NCBI GenBank assembly: GCA_003521845.1
Contig: DPHB01000024.1
Location: forward strand, 8,203 to 72,202
Source: Oceanospirillaceae bacterium
GTDB taxonomy: Bacteria; Pseudomonadota; Gammaproteobacteria; Pseudomonadales; Balneatricaceae
Length of the DNA stretch: 64,000 nucleotides
Reading direction: 5' to 3'
The notes under the pieces were generated by a model that worked only from the letters and a program-made list of their open reading frames with translations, was not told where the DNA came from and did not search any database. The translations under genes and the position numbers were made by a program. Shown piece after piece: positions 9,244 through 19,014 of the stretch. The stretch's first letter is position 1. Each line of letters opens with the position of its first letter.

Positions 9244-10485
9244 ATGTCAGCACAGCCACTAACCTTGAATGCAACAGAACAACAAGCTTGTGCTTGGATT
9301 GATCAACAACAAGCGCTGATGGAGGCCAAACTCTGGCAGTTGGCCAATATTAATTCCGGTAGCTACAACCTGGACGGCATTGCTAAGGTAGCCGCCACGC
9401 TGGCAACTTGGGCCCAAGACTTAAACTGTGACCTGCAGTATATCGACCTTGCCCAGCAAGACGTGGTGGACAACAAAGGCCAGATAGGTCAACAACAACT
9501 TGGCCAAGCTTTGCAGTTACGCCAACGGCCTGAGGCTCCATTACAGCTGTTTTTATGTGCCCATATGGACACGGTATTTGCCGTTGATCACCATTTCCAA
9601 GAAGTACGCTGGCTGGACGAAGAACATATCACTGGCCCCGGCGTAGCTGACCTAAAGGGTGGCATCGTGGTGATGTTAACCGCCTTACAAGCTTTGGAAG
9701 CTTCACCCCTAGCGACGTCGGTTGGCTGGACGGTTTTATTTAATCCAGATGAAGAAATTGGCTCCCCGGGTTCGGCAAGCTTGTTTCCTGCTTTCGCCGA
9801 CAGCCACCATGTGGGCTTAATTTACGAACCTAGTTTTGCCGATGGCAACCTAGCTGGGGAACGCAAAGGCAGCGGTAATTTTTCCGTAGTTAGCCATGGC
9901 AAGGCCGCCCACGCCGGACGGGAGCACCACCTCGGGCGCAATGCCATTCGGGCGATGGCTGATTTTGTCAGCGCTATTGATGAATTAAATGGCAAGCGTC
10001 AAGGTGTTACTATTAACCCAGGCTTTATCGAAGGTGGCGGCGCCACCAATGTGGTACCCGACACCTGTGTGATGAAATTTAATATCCGTACCCAACAACC
10101 TAGCGACGAAGCTTGGTGCCAAGCGCAATTACAAAGCATTTTGGCAGATATCAATCTACGCGATGGCATCAACTTAGACCTACACGGCCACTTCGGCCGT
10201 ACGCCGAAAGTAATGACACCAGCCTGGCAACAGCTATGTGATTTATTGCAGAGCTGTAGCCAAAGCCTGCAAATGCCTACGCAGTTTATGCCAACAGGCG
10301 GTTGCTGTGATGGCAACAACCTTGCTGCTTCAGGCCTACCCAATATCGACACCCTGGGTGTGCAAGGAGGCAATATACACAGTGATAAAGAATATATGCG
10401 CTTGGCCAGCCTGTCAGAAAGAGCTAAGCTAAGCGCTTTGTTAATGTTACGTTTGGCCAAAGCTGGCCCAGATATCTGGTCGTAG
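9244..10485 (+). CDS. M20 family metallohydrolase, candidate succinylglutamate desuccinylase replacing AstE
   Basis: A 413-residue M20 peptidase of the carboxypeptidase G2/DapE type. Visible zinc-site motifs are CAHMDTVF (H107, D109), GPGVADLKGG (D136) and NPDEEIGSPG (E170/E171). The gene lies between astC and astA1 inside the AST operon, where no AstE (M14-type succinylglutamate desuccinylase) gene occurs. M20 relatives hydrolyse N-succinyl amides (DapE) and N-acylglutamates (carboxypeptidase G2), so cleavage of N-succinylglutamate to glutamate and succinate is the natural inference. The stop codon TAG falls within the first bases of a REP-like repeat. Function is inferred from context; a general acyl-amino acid hydrolase is the alternative. 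Confidence 0.85.
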   Translation: MSAQPLTLNATEQQACAWIDQQQALMEAKLWQLANINSGSYNLDGIAKVAATLATWAQDLNCDLQYIDLAQQDVVDNKGQIGQQQLGQALQLRQRPEAPLQLFLCAHMDTVFAVDHHFQEVRWLDEEHITGPGVADLKGGIVVMLTALQALEASPLATSVGWTVLFNPDEEIGSPGSASLFPAFADSHHVGLIYEPSFADGNLAGERKGSGNFSVVSHGKAAHAGREHHLGRNAIRAMADFVSAIDELNGKRQGVTINPGFIEGGGATNVVPDTCVMKFNIRTQQPSDEAWCQAQLQSILADINLRDGINLDLHGHFGRTPKVMTPAWQQLCDLLQSCSQSLQMPTQFMPTGGCCDGNNLAASGLPNIDTLGVQGGNIHSDKEYMRLASLSERAKLSALLMLRLAKAGPDIWS

Positions 10486-10569
10486 GTCGGGTTTTAACCC
10501 GACAATGCCAAAATAAAGTTCGTCCAACAAATTGCAGCCCTTACATTGTCGGACTAGAGTCCGACCTAC
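10482..10569. repeat. GTAGGTCGGG/CCGACCTAC paired REP-like element
   Basis: GTAGGTCGG at 10482-10490 is matched by CCGACCTAC at 10561-10569. Inside are two hairpins, cgggtt-tt-aacccg and tcggac-tag-agtccga. A second copy of this BIME-like arrangement occurs at 56205-56259. It fills the gap between the M20 gene and astA1 and supplies the stop codon of the former. Confidence 0.8.
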
Positions 10570-10584
10570 AAATGAGATAACGCC

Positions 10585-11607
10585 ATGCTAATCGTTCGCC
10601 CCATTCAACAAGCCGACCAGGCGGCACTCACTGAATTTGCCGCCGCCGCTGGCGTGGGGCACACCAACCTGCCTCAGGACGATACTCGCCTACAAGCTAA
10701 AATTGACCATAGCGAGCTGTCTTTTACGGCTAGCATCCAACAAGCCTCCGACGAAAGCTATCAGTTTGTTTTGCAGGACTTGGCGCAAGATACCTTGGTA
10801 GGCACATGCGCAATTGATGCCTGCATAGGCCTTAGTCAGCCCAACTACAGTTACCGTCTCAGTACCATCGTGCATGCATCCAAGGACCTAAAAATGGTGA
10901 ATAGGGTACTGGCCCTTCACCTTAGCCATGACTATACGGGTGTGAGCCGTTTGAGTGCTTTTTTCCTTAGTCCAGCTTATCGCCATAGTTTTCATGATCA
11001 ATTGTTATCCAAGTCGCGTTTGTTGTTTATGGCGCGTTTTCCAGAGCGCTTTGCTGGCACCACTATCGCCGAAATCAAAGGCATTATCGACGACCAGCAA
11101 GTATCGCCTTTTTGGGAAGGTGTTGGTCGTCATTTCTTTAATATGGATTTTGCTGACGCAGACTTAATGACGGGCACCAACAACAAGGCTTTTGTTGCTG
11201 ATTTGATGCCTCGTAACCCTTTATACGTACCCTTGTTGCCAGCTACAGCACAAGCTGTCATCGGCCAGCACCACGAGGACTTTGAAGACATTATTAATAT
11301 ACTGGAACACGAAGGCCTGCACTTTGAGGATCAAGTAGATATTTTTGATGCCGGGCCAATATTGGAAGCCCGTACTCGCAACCTACGCACCATCCGCAAC
11401 GCCCAGACAGCCACCATTGCCATTGCTAGCACCCATGTAGAACTACAACAAGGCCAACGTGTATTGGTGAGCAACAACCGCTGCCAAGGTTTCCGATGCC
11501 TGTTGGTACGTAAGGATGAGCGCAGCGATACCATCACCCTCAGTCAAGCTCAGGCCGAAGCTTTGCAGGTAATCAGTGGCGAACAAGTACTCTACTCGCC
11601 TTTGTAA
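10585..11607 (+). CDS. astA: Arginine N-succinyltransferase, first subunit (AruF-like)
   Basis: A 340-residue AstA/AruF family acyltransferase. It transfers succinyl from succinyl-CoA to the alpha-amino group of arginine, the entry step of the AST pathway. Family landmarks seen are SYRLSTIVHASKDL, FLSPAYRHS and SPFWEGVGRHFFNMDFADAD. A second, similar gene follows (astA2), as in Pseudomonas where AruF and AruG form a heteromer, whereas enterobacteria have a single AstA. The N-terminal GNAT-like fold and length are normal. A paired hairpin repeat sits directly upstream. Confidence 0.93.
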   Translation: MLIVRPIQQADQAALTEFAAAAGVGHTNLPQDDTRLQAKIDHSELSFTASIQQASDESYQFVLQDLAQDTLVGTCAIDACIGLSQPNYSYRLSTIVHASKDLKMVNRVLALHLSHDYTGVSRLSAFFLSPAYRHSFHDQLLSKSRLLFMARFPERFAGTTIAEIKGIIDDQQVSPFWEGVGRHFFNMDFADADLMTGTNNKAFVADLMPRNPLYVPLLPATAQAVIGQHHEDFEDIINILEHEGLHFEDQVDIFDAGPILEARTRNLRTIRNAQTATIAIASTHVELQQGQRVLVSNNRCQGFRCLLVRKDERSDTITLSQAQAEALQVISGEQVLYSPL

Positions 11608-11619
11608 TTGATGACCAAA

Positions 11620-11795
11620 TCGTCTTGCGAGCACCTCACACCGTCTTAGCGAGTACCCTAAACCGTCTTTGCCAGCGCAGCGAAGCAATCTCCATGGTTT
11701 AGCACTTTGCCGGCAAGAGATTGCTGCGTACTTCCTTAGCATGCGCCGCGAGCATAGCGAGTGCTTTGGGTACCTCGCAAAGACGTTTTCCTGCA
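11620..11795. repeat. CGTCTTGCGAG / GCAATCTC imperfect inverted repeat cluster
   Basis: The 353-base gap between the two astA genes begins with degenerate repeats of the CGTCATTGCGAG family: cgtcttgcgag, cgtcttagcgag, then cagcgcagcgaagcaatctc facing gagattgctgcg (inverted arms 11684-11692 and 11717-11725) and tcgcaaagacg. The set resembles the elements at 37.8 and 54.0 kb. No convincing gene is seen here. Confidence 0.6.
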
Positions 11796-11901
11796 AGTTA
11801 ATAGCCGATTTCCTAAAGCAACTGAGCGCCTTTGCCATTACTATGGCACTATAAATTAAACAATGTATGGCTAGCGTTACTGACGCCCTACCTTTGTAAA
11901 A

Positions 11902-11944
11902 ATAGTCTGGCACTTTGGGGTCAGACCCCAAAGTGCCAGACTAT
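11902..11944. repeat. 43-base perfect palindrome, GGGGTCAGACCCC family
   Basis: Arms of 21 bases (11902-11922 and 11924-11944) are perfectly complementary around a single central base. The core TTGGGGTCAGACCCCAA is shared with the palindrome at 51882 and is related to the GGGGTCAGA ends of the transposase element at 34.1 kb. It lies 16 bases upstream of the astA2 start, so it could form a hairpin in the operon mRNA. Confidence 0.85.
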
Positions 11945-11960
11945 AGTGAGGTCTCTCGTT

Positions 11961-12998
11961 ATGATGATAATTCGCCCGTTAGCCGTCAGTGATCAAGGCT
12001 CACTAATGGATCTGGCCCGTAAGGCCGGTGTTGGTTTTACGTCTCTGCCCGCTGATGAGGATCTCATTGATCGTAAGGTAAAAGCCTCTTTAGCCGCTTT
12101 TACGGCACCTGCCAATTTACAAGAAGAGCAAAGTTATGTCTTTGCCTTAGAAGACACCGAAACCGGGCGTATAGCGGGCATCTGTGGTATTGAATCTGCC
12201 GTCGGTTTAAGTTCGCCTTGGTACAACTACCGCATTGGTACCTTGGTGCATTCTAGCCGTGAGCTCAATGTACATCAGTCATTCCCTACCTTGTATTTAT
12301 CCAATGACCACACAGGTTGCGCTGAAGTGTGCACCTTGTTTTTAGACCCCGAATACCGTCACAGCAAAAACGGCAGCTTGCTTTCCAAGTGCCGTTTTTT
12401 GTTTATGGCTGAATTCCCAGAGCGCTTTAACGACAAGGTTATTGCCGAAATGCGTGGTGTTTCTGATGAGCAAGGAGAGTCACCTTTTTGGGAAGGTTTG
12501 GGCCGCCATTTTTTCAGCATCGACTTTGCCGAAGCCGACCGTTTAACCGGCCTTGGCCAAAAGCAATTTATAGCCGAATTAATGCCTAGCAACCCCTTGT
12601 ACGTCAATATGCTACCGCACGCTGCCCAAGCGGTCATTGGCCAAGTGCATACCAGCACCGTGCCAGCCCGCAAAATGCTAGAAGACGAGGGTTTCCGTAG
12701 CCAAGGTTATGTGGATATTTTTGACGCTGGCCCAACCCTAGAATCCCGTGTTGAAGACGTACGTGCCGTGCGCGAAAGCCGCTATGTGAAAGCCCGTATC
12801 AACGACAAGGCTCACCAAGGCCGCACCACACCGTGCCTAGTGAGCAACACCCGACTAGAGGGCTTCCGTTGCTTGTGGGCCGACTTGGATATGTCCCACC
12901 CCAGCCAGCTAGACATCAGTAGCGAAATAGCCCAAGCCCTGCAAATTCAGGCGGGTGACACGGTACGTTGTGTACCTTTATTTGCGTCCCAGCGCTAG
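11961..12998 (+). CDS. astA: Arginine N-succinyltransferase, second subunit (AruG-like)
   Basis: A 345-residue AstA family protein paralogous to the preceding gene; both share YRIGTLVHSSREL-type and SPFWEGLGRHFFSIDFAEAD blocks. ATG at 11961 is chosen because GTGAGGT lies about 8 bases upstream and the protein then begins MMIIRPLAVSD, like its paralogue; an upstream in-frame extension translates intergenic repeat. Together the two proteins probably form the heteromeric arginine/ornithine succinyltransferase known in pseudomonads. The intergenic palindrome at 11902-11944 could attenuate or stabilise the transcript. Confidence 0.92.
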   Translation: MMIIRPLAVSDQGSLMDLARKAGVGFTSLPADEDLIDRKVKASLAAFTAPANLQEEQSYVFALEDTETGRIAGICGIESAVGLSSPWYNYRIGTLVHSSRELNVHQSFPTLYLSNDHTGCAEVCTLFLDPEYRHSKNGSLLSKCRFLFMAEFPERFNDKVIAEMRGVSDEQGESPFWEGLGRHFFSIDFAEADRLTGLGQKQFIAELMPSNPLYVNMLPHAAQAVIGQVHTSTVPARKMLEDEGFRSQGYVDIFDAGPTLESRVEDVRAVRESRYVKARINDKAHQGRTTPCLVSNTRLEGFRCLWADLDMSHPSQLDISSEIAQALQIQAGDTVRCVPLFASQR

Positions 12999-14501
<1,503 letters not shown>

Positions 14502-14512
14502 AGAGTATTGAT

Positions 14513-15886
14513 ATGCGTATGCAACACATGACAAGAGAAGCAAATTTTGATGGCCTAGTAGGCCCAACCCACAACTATGGTGGTTTGTCCTACGGTAACG
14601 TTGCTTCCAGCAACAACTCCGCCAAGGCCTCACAACCTAAGCTTGCCGTACAGCAGGGACTACAGAAAATGAAGTCCTTGCATGACCTTGGCATGCTGCA
14701 AGGTGTGCTAGCCCCGCAAGCAAGGCCTGATATTCAAACCTTGCGCCGTTTGGGTTTCAGCGGTTCCGATAGCCGGGTGATTGAACAAGCCGCCAAGCGC
14801 CAACCTAACCTGCTGGCCGCATGCTACTCGGCTTCCAGCATGTGGACCGCCAATGCGGCTACGGTTTCCCCTAGTGCCGACACAGCAGATGGCCGTGTGC
14901 ATTTCACCCCTGCCAATCTGGTCAATCGTTTCCATCGTTCTATTGAACATGCAACCACGGGCCGTATTTTGCAAGCTACCTTTGGCAACGATAAGCATTT
15001 TGCTCATCATCAAGCCTTACCATCTACTGACCATTTTGGTGACGAGGGCGCTGCTAACCATACGCGTTTTTGTCAGCAGTATGGCGACCCAGGTGTGGAG
15101 CTTTTCGTCTACGGCCAGCAAGCATTTAACGCCAACGCACCTAAGCCTGCTAAGTTTCCCGCTCGCCAATCTTTGGAAGCCAGTCAAGCTATCGCTCGCT
15201 TACATGGCTTGGCCGATGCGCAGGTGGTTTTTGCGCAACAAAACCCCGCTGTGATCGACGCTGGTGTATTCCACAATGATGTCATTGCCGTGGGCAATGG
15301 TAACGTGCATTTTTATCATCAGCAGGCATTTTTAAATGCTAGTCAGGTAAGCGCTGATTTACAAGCGGCCATGGATAGCATTCACGGCTCTGCCCAACCT
15401 ATGCATTTTATCGAAGTGCCTGAGTCCGCTGTTAGCGTGGCAGATGCAGTAAACAGCTACTTATTTAACAGCCAATTAATTCAATTACCAGAGTTACCTG
15501 TAGGCCACATGGCTTTGGTGGTACCACAAGAATGCCACAACAACCCAGCCGTATGGGCTTACTTGCAGGAGCTACAGCACAGTTCAGCACCGATAGATGA
15601 AGTACTGGTATTTGACCTAAAGCAGAGCATGAGTAATGGCGGCGGACCTGCTTGTTTACGCTTACGGGTAGCCTTGAGTGATGCAGAGCAACAGGCCGTA
15701 AACCCTGCTTGTATAATGAGCGACAGCTTGTTTGACACGCTCATGCAATGGAGTAACAAGCACTATCGCGATCAGCTCACTGAAGCTGATTTGGCCGATC
15801 CCAACTTACTAAATGAAAGCTACAGTGCCTTGGACGAACTAACGCAAATACTTAAGCTTGGTAGTGTTTACGAGTTTCAACTATAG
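14513..15886 (+). CDS. astB: N-succinylarginine dihydrolase
   Basis: A 457-residue amidinotransferase-fold enzyme converting succinylarginine to succinylornithine, CO2 and two ammonia. Diagnostic motifs are [18 protein letters not shown] near the N-terminus and [13 protein letters not shown] near the C-terminus with the nucleophilic cysteine. The start at 14513 has AGAGAG 7 bases upstream; ATG codons at 14519 and 14528 are possible alternatives. It is the last recognisable AST gene, and the expected astE does not follow. Confidence 0.95.
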   Translation: MRMQHMTREANFDGLVGPTHNYGGLSYGNVASSNNSAKASQPKLAVQQGLQKMKSLHDLGMLQGVLAPQARPDIQTLRRLGFSGSDSRVIEQAAKRQPNLLAACYSASSMWTANAATVSPSADTADGRVHFTPANLVNRFHRSIEHATTGRILQATFGNDKHFAHHQALPSTDHFGDEGAANHTRFCQQYGDPGVELFVYGQQAFNANAPKPAKFPARQSLEASQAIARLHGLADAQVVFAQQNPAVIDAGVFHNDVIAVGNGNVHFYHQQAFLNASQVSADLQAAMDSIHGSAQPMHFIEVPESAVSVADAVNSYLFNSQLIQLPELPVGHMALVVPQECHNNPAVWAYLQELQHSSAPIDEVLVFDLKQSMSNGGGPACLRLRVALSDAEQQAVNPACIMSDSLFDTLMQWSNKHYRDQLTEADLADPNLLNESYSALDELTQILKLGSVYEFQL

Positions 15887-15942
15887 GGCGAATCTGTCAT
15901 GTTCTTGCCCTAACTATTAAATCGTAACAAGAGGTGCAATTG

Positions 15943-16032
15943 ATGAGCACTTTATCCAAACGTTCAACCCTATACTTTGAACCGGCTATTCACCAAGCCT
16001 TAAAAAGCAGTGCCCCTTCTAGAGATCCGTGA
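15943..16032 (+). pseudogene. Truncated ribbon-helix-helix (CopG-like) antitoxin fragment
   Basis: A 29-codon frame with a good AAGAGGTG ribosome site begins MSTLSKRSTLYFEPAIHQAL and stops early at TGA 16030. The pattern S-K-R-x-T-x-Y-F-x-P-x-x-H-x-A-L is the first strand and helix of CopG/RHH antitoxins, normally 70-90 residues. The rest of the DNA-binding fold is missing, and repeat sequence follows at once, so this looks like a decayed remnant. Confidence 0.5.
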
Positions 16033-16046
16033 TTAAAGATCTTGGC

Positions 16047-16119
16047 AAGGGACTGGCACTTTTGTTGCGTTGGACTACAGGGACAGGCACTTTTGCTGCG
16101 CAAAAAAAGCCAGTCCCTT
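16047..16119. repeat. Inverted repeat between convergent astB and acyl-CoA dehydrogenase genes
   Basis: aagggactggc (16047-16057) and gccagtccctt (16109-16119) are perfect inverted arms around a 51-base interior that also contains an imperfect direct repeat, ggcacttttg(t/c)tgcg. The A-run beside the right arm gives a T-run on the minus strand. It may act in termination between the convergent transcripts, or be another mobile palindrome. Confidence 0.45.
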
Positions 16120-16125
16120 ATAGTG

Positions 16126-17310
16126 CTAAAACGAGCGAGGTAGGCCTAATACGTGCTCGGACACGTAGGATAAAATCAGGTTAGTAGAAATAGGCGCAAC
16201 CTGATAAAGGCGAGTTTCCCGCAGCTTGCGCTCAATATCAAACTCCTTGGCAAAACCAAAACCGCCGTGGGTTTGCAGGCAGGTGTCTCCGGCAGCCCAA
16301 GAGGCTTCGGAGGCCAGTAGCTTGGCAATATTGGCATCTTCACCACAAGACTCTCCGGCATCAAACTTACGCGCAGCAGTTTCTACCATGACTTCGGCGG
16401 CGCGCATATTGGTGTAAGCGCGCGCAATAGGAAATTGCACGCCTTGGTTTTGACCAATAGCGCGGCCAAATACGGTACGGTCATTGGCGTACTGGCTAGC
16501 ACGATCAATAAAGAACTTGCTATCACCAATGCACTCGTAAGCAATAAGAATACGTTCGGCATTCATGCTATCGAGTATGTATTTGAAGCCCTTGCCTTCT
16601 TCGCCAATGAGGCTGCTAGCAGGTATGCGCATGTCATCAAAGAACACCTCGGTACAGTGGTGATTCATCATCATGTCGATGGCTTGTAACTCCATGCCAT
16701 TGCCCAATACATCACGCATGTCCACAAGGAATACGCTCATACCTTGGGACTTCTTTTGGCATTGATCCTTTGGCGTGGTACGGGCTAGCAACAGCATCAA
16801 ATCCGAATGTTCGGCACGGCTAATAAACACCTTGCGGCCGTTAACTACATAGTCATCGCCGTCACGGCGGGCAAAGGTTTTTATGGATGTAGTATCAGTA
16901 CCGGCATCAGGTTCCGTTACCCCAAAGGCTTGTAAACGCAATTCACCCGAGGCAATTTTTGGCAAGTAATGTTGTTTCTGCTCTTCGCTTCCATGGCGCA
17001 AAACTGTACCCATGGTATACATCTGTGCATGACAGGCCCCGGGATGGCCACCCGAGCGAGACAACTCCTCAAGAATAACACCGGCTTCTTGTAAGCCAAG
17101 GCCCGAACCACCGTACGCTTCAGGAATCAAACAGCTTAGAAATCCGTTTTCGATCATGACTTTAACAAAGTCATCTGGATAAGCATTGGTTTTTTCCAGC
17201 TCACGCCAGTATTCATTAGGATAATCGGCACACAGGGCCCGCATGGCTTCACGAATTTCGGCAAAACTTTCCACTTGGTTTGGTGTTTGGCGTGCTATTG
17301 GATTTGCCAT
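16126..17310 (-). CDS. Acyl-CoA dehydrogenase of the itaconate-type operon
   Basis: A 394-residue acyl-CoA dehydrogenase. Family blocks seen include LRLQAFGVTEPDAGTDTTSI, the FAD-binding RVFGRAIGQNQ-like DRTVFGRAIGQNQ and the C-terminal QTHGGFGFAKEFDIER. Its start overlaps the stop of the CitE-like gene by one base, so the two are translationally coupled. In the P. aeruginosa itaconate cluster (PA0878-PA0883) an acyl-CoA dehydrogenase gene also accompanies ich, ict and ccl; its exact substrate there is not clear to me, methylsuccinyl- or itaconyl-type thioesters being plausible. Confidence 0.88.
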   Translation of the reverse strand: MANPIARQTPNQVESFAEIREAMRALCADYPNEYWRELEKTNAYPDDFVKVMIENGFLSCLIPEAYGGSGLGLQEAGVILEELSRSGGHPGACHAQMYTMGTVLRHGSEEQKQHYLPKIASGELRLQAFGVTEPDAGTDTTSIKTFARRDGDDYVVNGRKVFISRAEHSDLMLLLARTTPKDQCQKKSQGMSVFLVDMRDVLGNGMELQAIDMMMNHHCTEVFFDDMRIPASSLIGEEGKGFKYILDSMNAERILIAYECIGDSKFFIDRASQYANDRTVFGRAIGQNQGVQFPIARAYTNMRAAEVMVETAARKFDAGESCGEDANIAKLLASEASWAAGDTCLQTHGGFGFAKEFDIERKLRETRLYQVAPISTNLILSYVSEHVLGLPRSF

Positions 17311-18179
17311 TATTGGTCCCCTTCAAACTCGTTAATTAAGGCTTTAGCTCTAGCCACCACGGGGGCGTCTACCATGGCGCCGTCAACTTGCCAAACACCA
17401 CCTTGTGGGTTGGCTGCAACGACGGCCAACACAGCATTGGCCCATGCCACTTGGCTGGGTGTGGGACCATAGTGTTGATTGACAATACTAACTTGGGCCG
17501 GATGAATACATAGCGCACCGGTACAGCCTTGGCTTGCCGCGCTAATAACTTGTTGCTCATAAGCCACTAGGTCGCGAAATTGGGCCAATGAACCGGACAC
17601 AGCAAGTAAACCTATATTGGCATTTTTGGCAGCTAGCAATACCTGACTGATGGCAGCACGCAAACTTTCTGCGCTCGGCATAACCCCCAATGACAAGGCG
17701 AGATCTTCAGAACCTATAGCCAAACAGGCCAAACGCTCACAGGCTAAGGCAATAGCGGGGGCTGCCATGACGGCCTTAGGGGATTCGATTAACCCTACCA
17801 GCGCAGTACTACCAGAGGGTTTACCTTGCGCTAATTCCAAGCGCCCAAGATAATCACTAACGGTGTTCAGGTAATCAGCTGATTCCAATTTGGGCAGCAT
17901 CAAACCATCAATATTATGGATCTCAATGGCACTTAAATCGGCCACAAGTTGTTCAATTTCCGTATTAGTACGCAATACCACCTTCTGCCCTGCTTGTTTG
18001 ATATCGGCCAAACGCTGATTCAACACTAAGCGTGTTGCGTCCTTATTGGCCGCGGGTACGGCATCTTCCATATCAACAATAATAACGCTAGCGCCACGGC
18101 TTGCAGACTTGGCTAAAAACTCAGGTTTGTTGGCGGGTACAAACAACCAGCTTTTGGCACTTTGTAGACTATTCTTCAA
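17310..18179 (-). CDS. ccl: HpcH/HpaI (CitE-like) lyase, likely (S)-citramalyl-CoA lyase
   Basis: A 289-residue CitE-fold lyase: SWLFVPANKPEFLAKS begins the TIM barrel, VIIVDMEDAVPAANK carries the acidic metal/substrate residues and LAIGSEDLALSLGVMPS is the typical C-terminal barrel motif. Given its neighbours it most likely cleaves citramalyl-CoA into acetyl-CoA and pyruvate, the last step of itaconate breakdown. Its start overlaps the MaoC-like gene by 11 bases. Malyl- or methylmalyl-CoA lyase activity is the alternative. Confidence 0.82.
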   Translation of the reverse strand: MKNSLQSAKSWLFVPANKPEFLAKSASRGASVIIVDMEDAVPAANKDATRLVLNQRLADIKQAGQKVVLRTNTEIEQLVADLSAIEIHNIDGLMLPKLESADYLNTVSDYLGRLELAQGKPSGSTALVGLIESPKAVMAAPAIALACERLACLAIGSEDLALSLGVMPSAESLRAAISQVLLAAKNANIGLLAVSGSLAQFRDLVAYEQQVISAASQGCTGALCIHPAQVSIVNQHYGPTPSQVAWANAVLAVVAANPQGGVWQVDGAMVDAPVVARAKALINEFEGDQ

Positions 18180-19014
18180 TGAGGGCCTCCCCTTGCATGG
18201 CTCGTTGGCCTAGGTGATCTGTGGCCCATACTAGCACTTTGTTAGCTGCACGACGGGCATGGACAGTGAACGGGTTAATATCAGTAATGGGGCCTAGTGC
18301 ACGAAATGAAAACTGCTTCACACAAGCGGCAGGTATATGCGTGCGAATCAGTTCCAACATATAGGTAGCAATCAAGGGGCCATGAACGACCAAGCCATCG
18401 TACCCCTCAAAGGCTGCATAGTCGCGATCATAGTGAATACGATGGCCATTAAAGGTAAGCGCCGAATAACGAAACAACATCACCGAATCCGCTTGCAGTG
18501 TTAGTTGCCAGTCACTGCTTGCTTGGTCTACCACTGGCTCCGGCTGGCTGAGGGGTTTAGCCGCATCAGTTTGAGGATCTTCACGATAAACAATGTCATG
18601 CTCTTCGTAAACATAGCCACCTTGGTCACCGTTAATAGCATGCGCTACAGTCACAAAGGCCAGCTCACCAGTACGGCCATGCTTGTACTTGATATCCTTA
18701 ATGGTAGAGGTGCGTGTCACCGTTTCCCCTAGTTTGATGGCTTGGCCAAATTCAAAACGACCACCAGCCCACATACGCCGAGGTAGCTCTACAGGAGGCA
18801 AAAACAAACCTTTTTGTGGATGACCATCGCGCCCCACCTTATCCATGGGTATGGCAGCAACGGTCACTATCCAGTGCCAAAGTGTCGGCAAGGCAGCGCC
18901 ATCTTGGCAATCCATAGGGCAACTTAAGGTATTGGCTAACTGCAATACCCGCTGGGCGTCCAATTGTTCTTGCACGATCTCTTGACGTCCAATCCAACCC
19001 ATTACCTTATTCAT
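18169..19014 (-). CDS. ich: MaoC-like dehydratase, likely itaconyl-CoA hydratase
   Basis: A 281-residue double hot-dog protein. The C-terminal MaoC signature is clear in FRYSALTFNGHRIHYDRDYA followed by GLVVHGPLIATYML, holding the catalytic Asp/His pair; the N-terminal half (PLPTLWHW-like ALPTLWHWIVTV) is the FAS1-dehydratase-type domain. This architecture fits itaconyl-/mesaconyl-C4-CoA hydratases (Ich/RipB). It hydrates the enoyl-CoA to citramalyl-CoA for the lyase encoded next. ATGA overlap with the CoA-transferase gene upstream. Confidence 0.83.
   Translation of the reverse strand: MNKVMGWIGRQEIVQEQLDAQRVLQLANTLSCPMDCQDGAALPTLWHWIVTVAAIPMDKVGRDGHPQKGLFLPPVELPRRMWAGGRFEFGQAIKLGETVTRTSTIKDIKYKHGRTGELAFVTVAHAINGDQGGYVYEEHDIVYREDPQTDAAKPLSQPEPVVDQASSDWQLTLQADSVMLFRYSALTFNGHRIHYDRDYAAFEGYDGLVVHGPLIATYMLELIRTHIPAACVKQFSFRALGPITDINPFTVHARRAANKVLVWATDHLGQRAMQGEALIEE

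Noticed and set aside
9999..10460. 153-codon minus-strand frame opposite the M20 gene
   Set aside because: It lies entirely within the M20 coding sequence on the opposite strand and shows no recognisable motif.
11608..11960. A third gene between the two astA genes, or a long N-terminal extension of astA2
   Set aside because: The stretch consists of dispersed repeats and a perfect palindrome; the extended frame lacks similarity to AstA, and a good ribosome site marks 11961.
16047..16119. A simple rho-independent terminator
   Set aside because: The inverted arms are 51 bases apart and the T-run lies inside the repeat on the minus strand, not after the stem, so I list it only as an inverted repeat.
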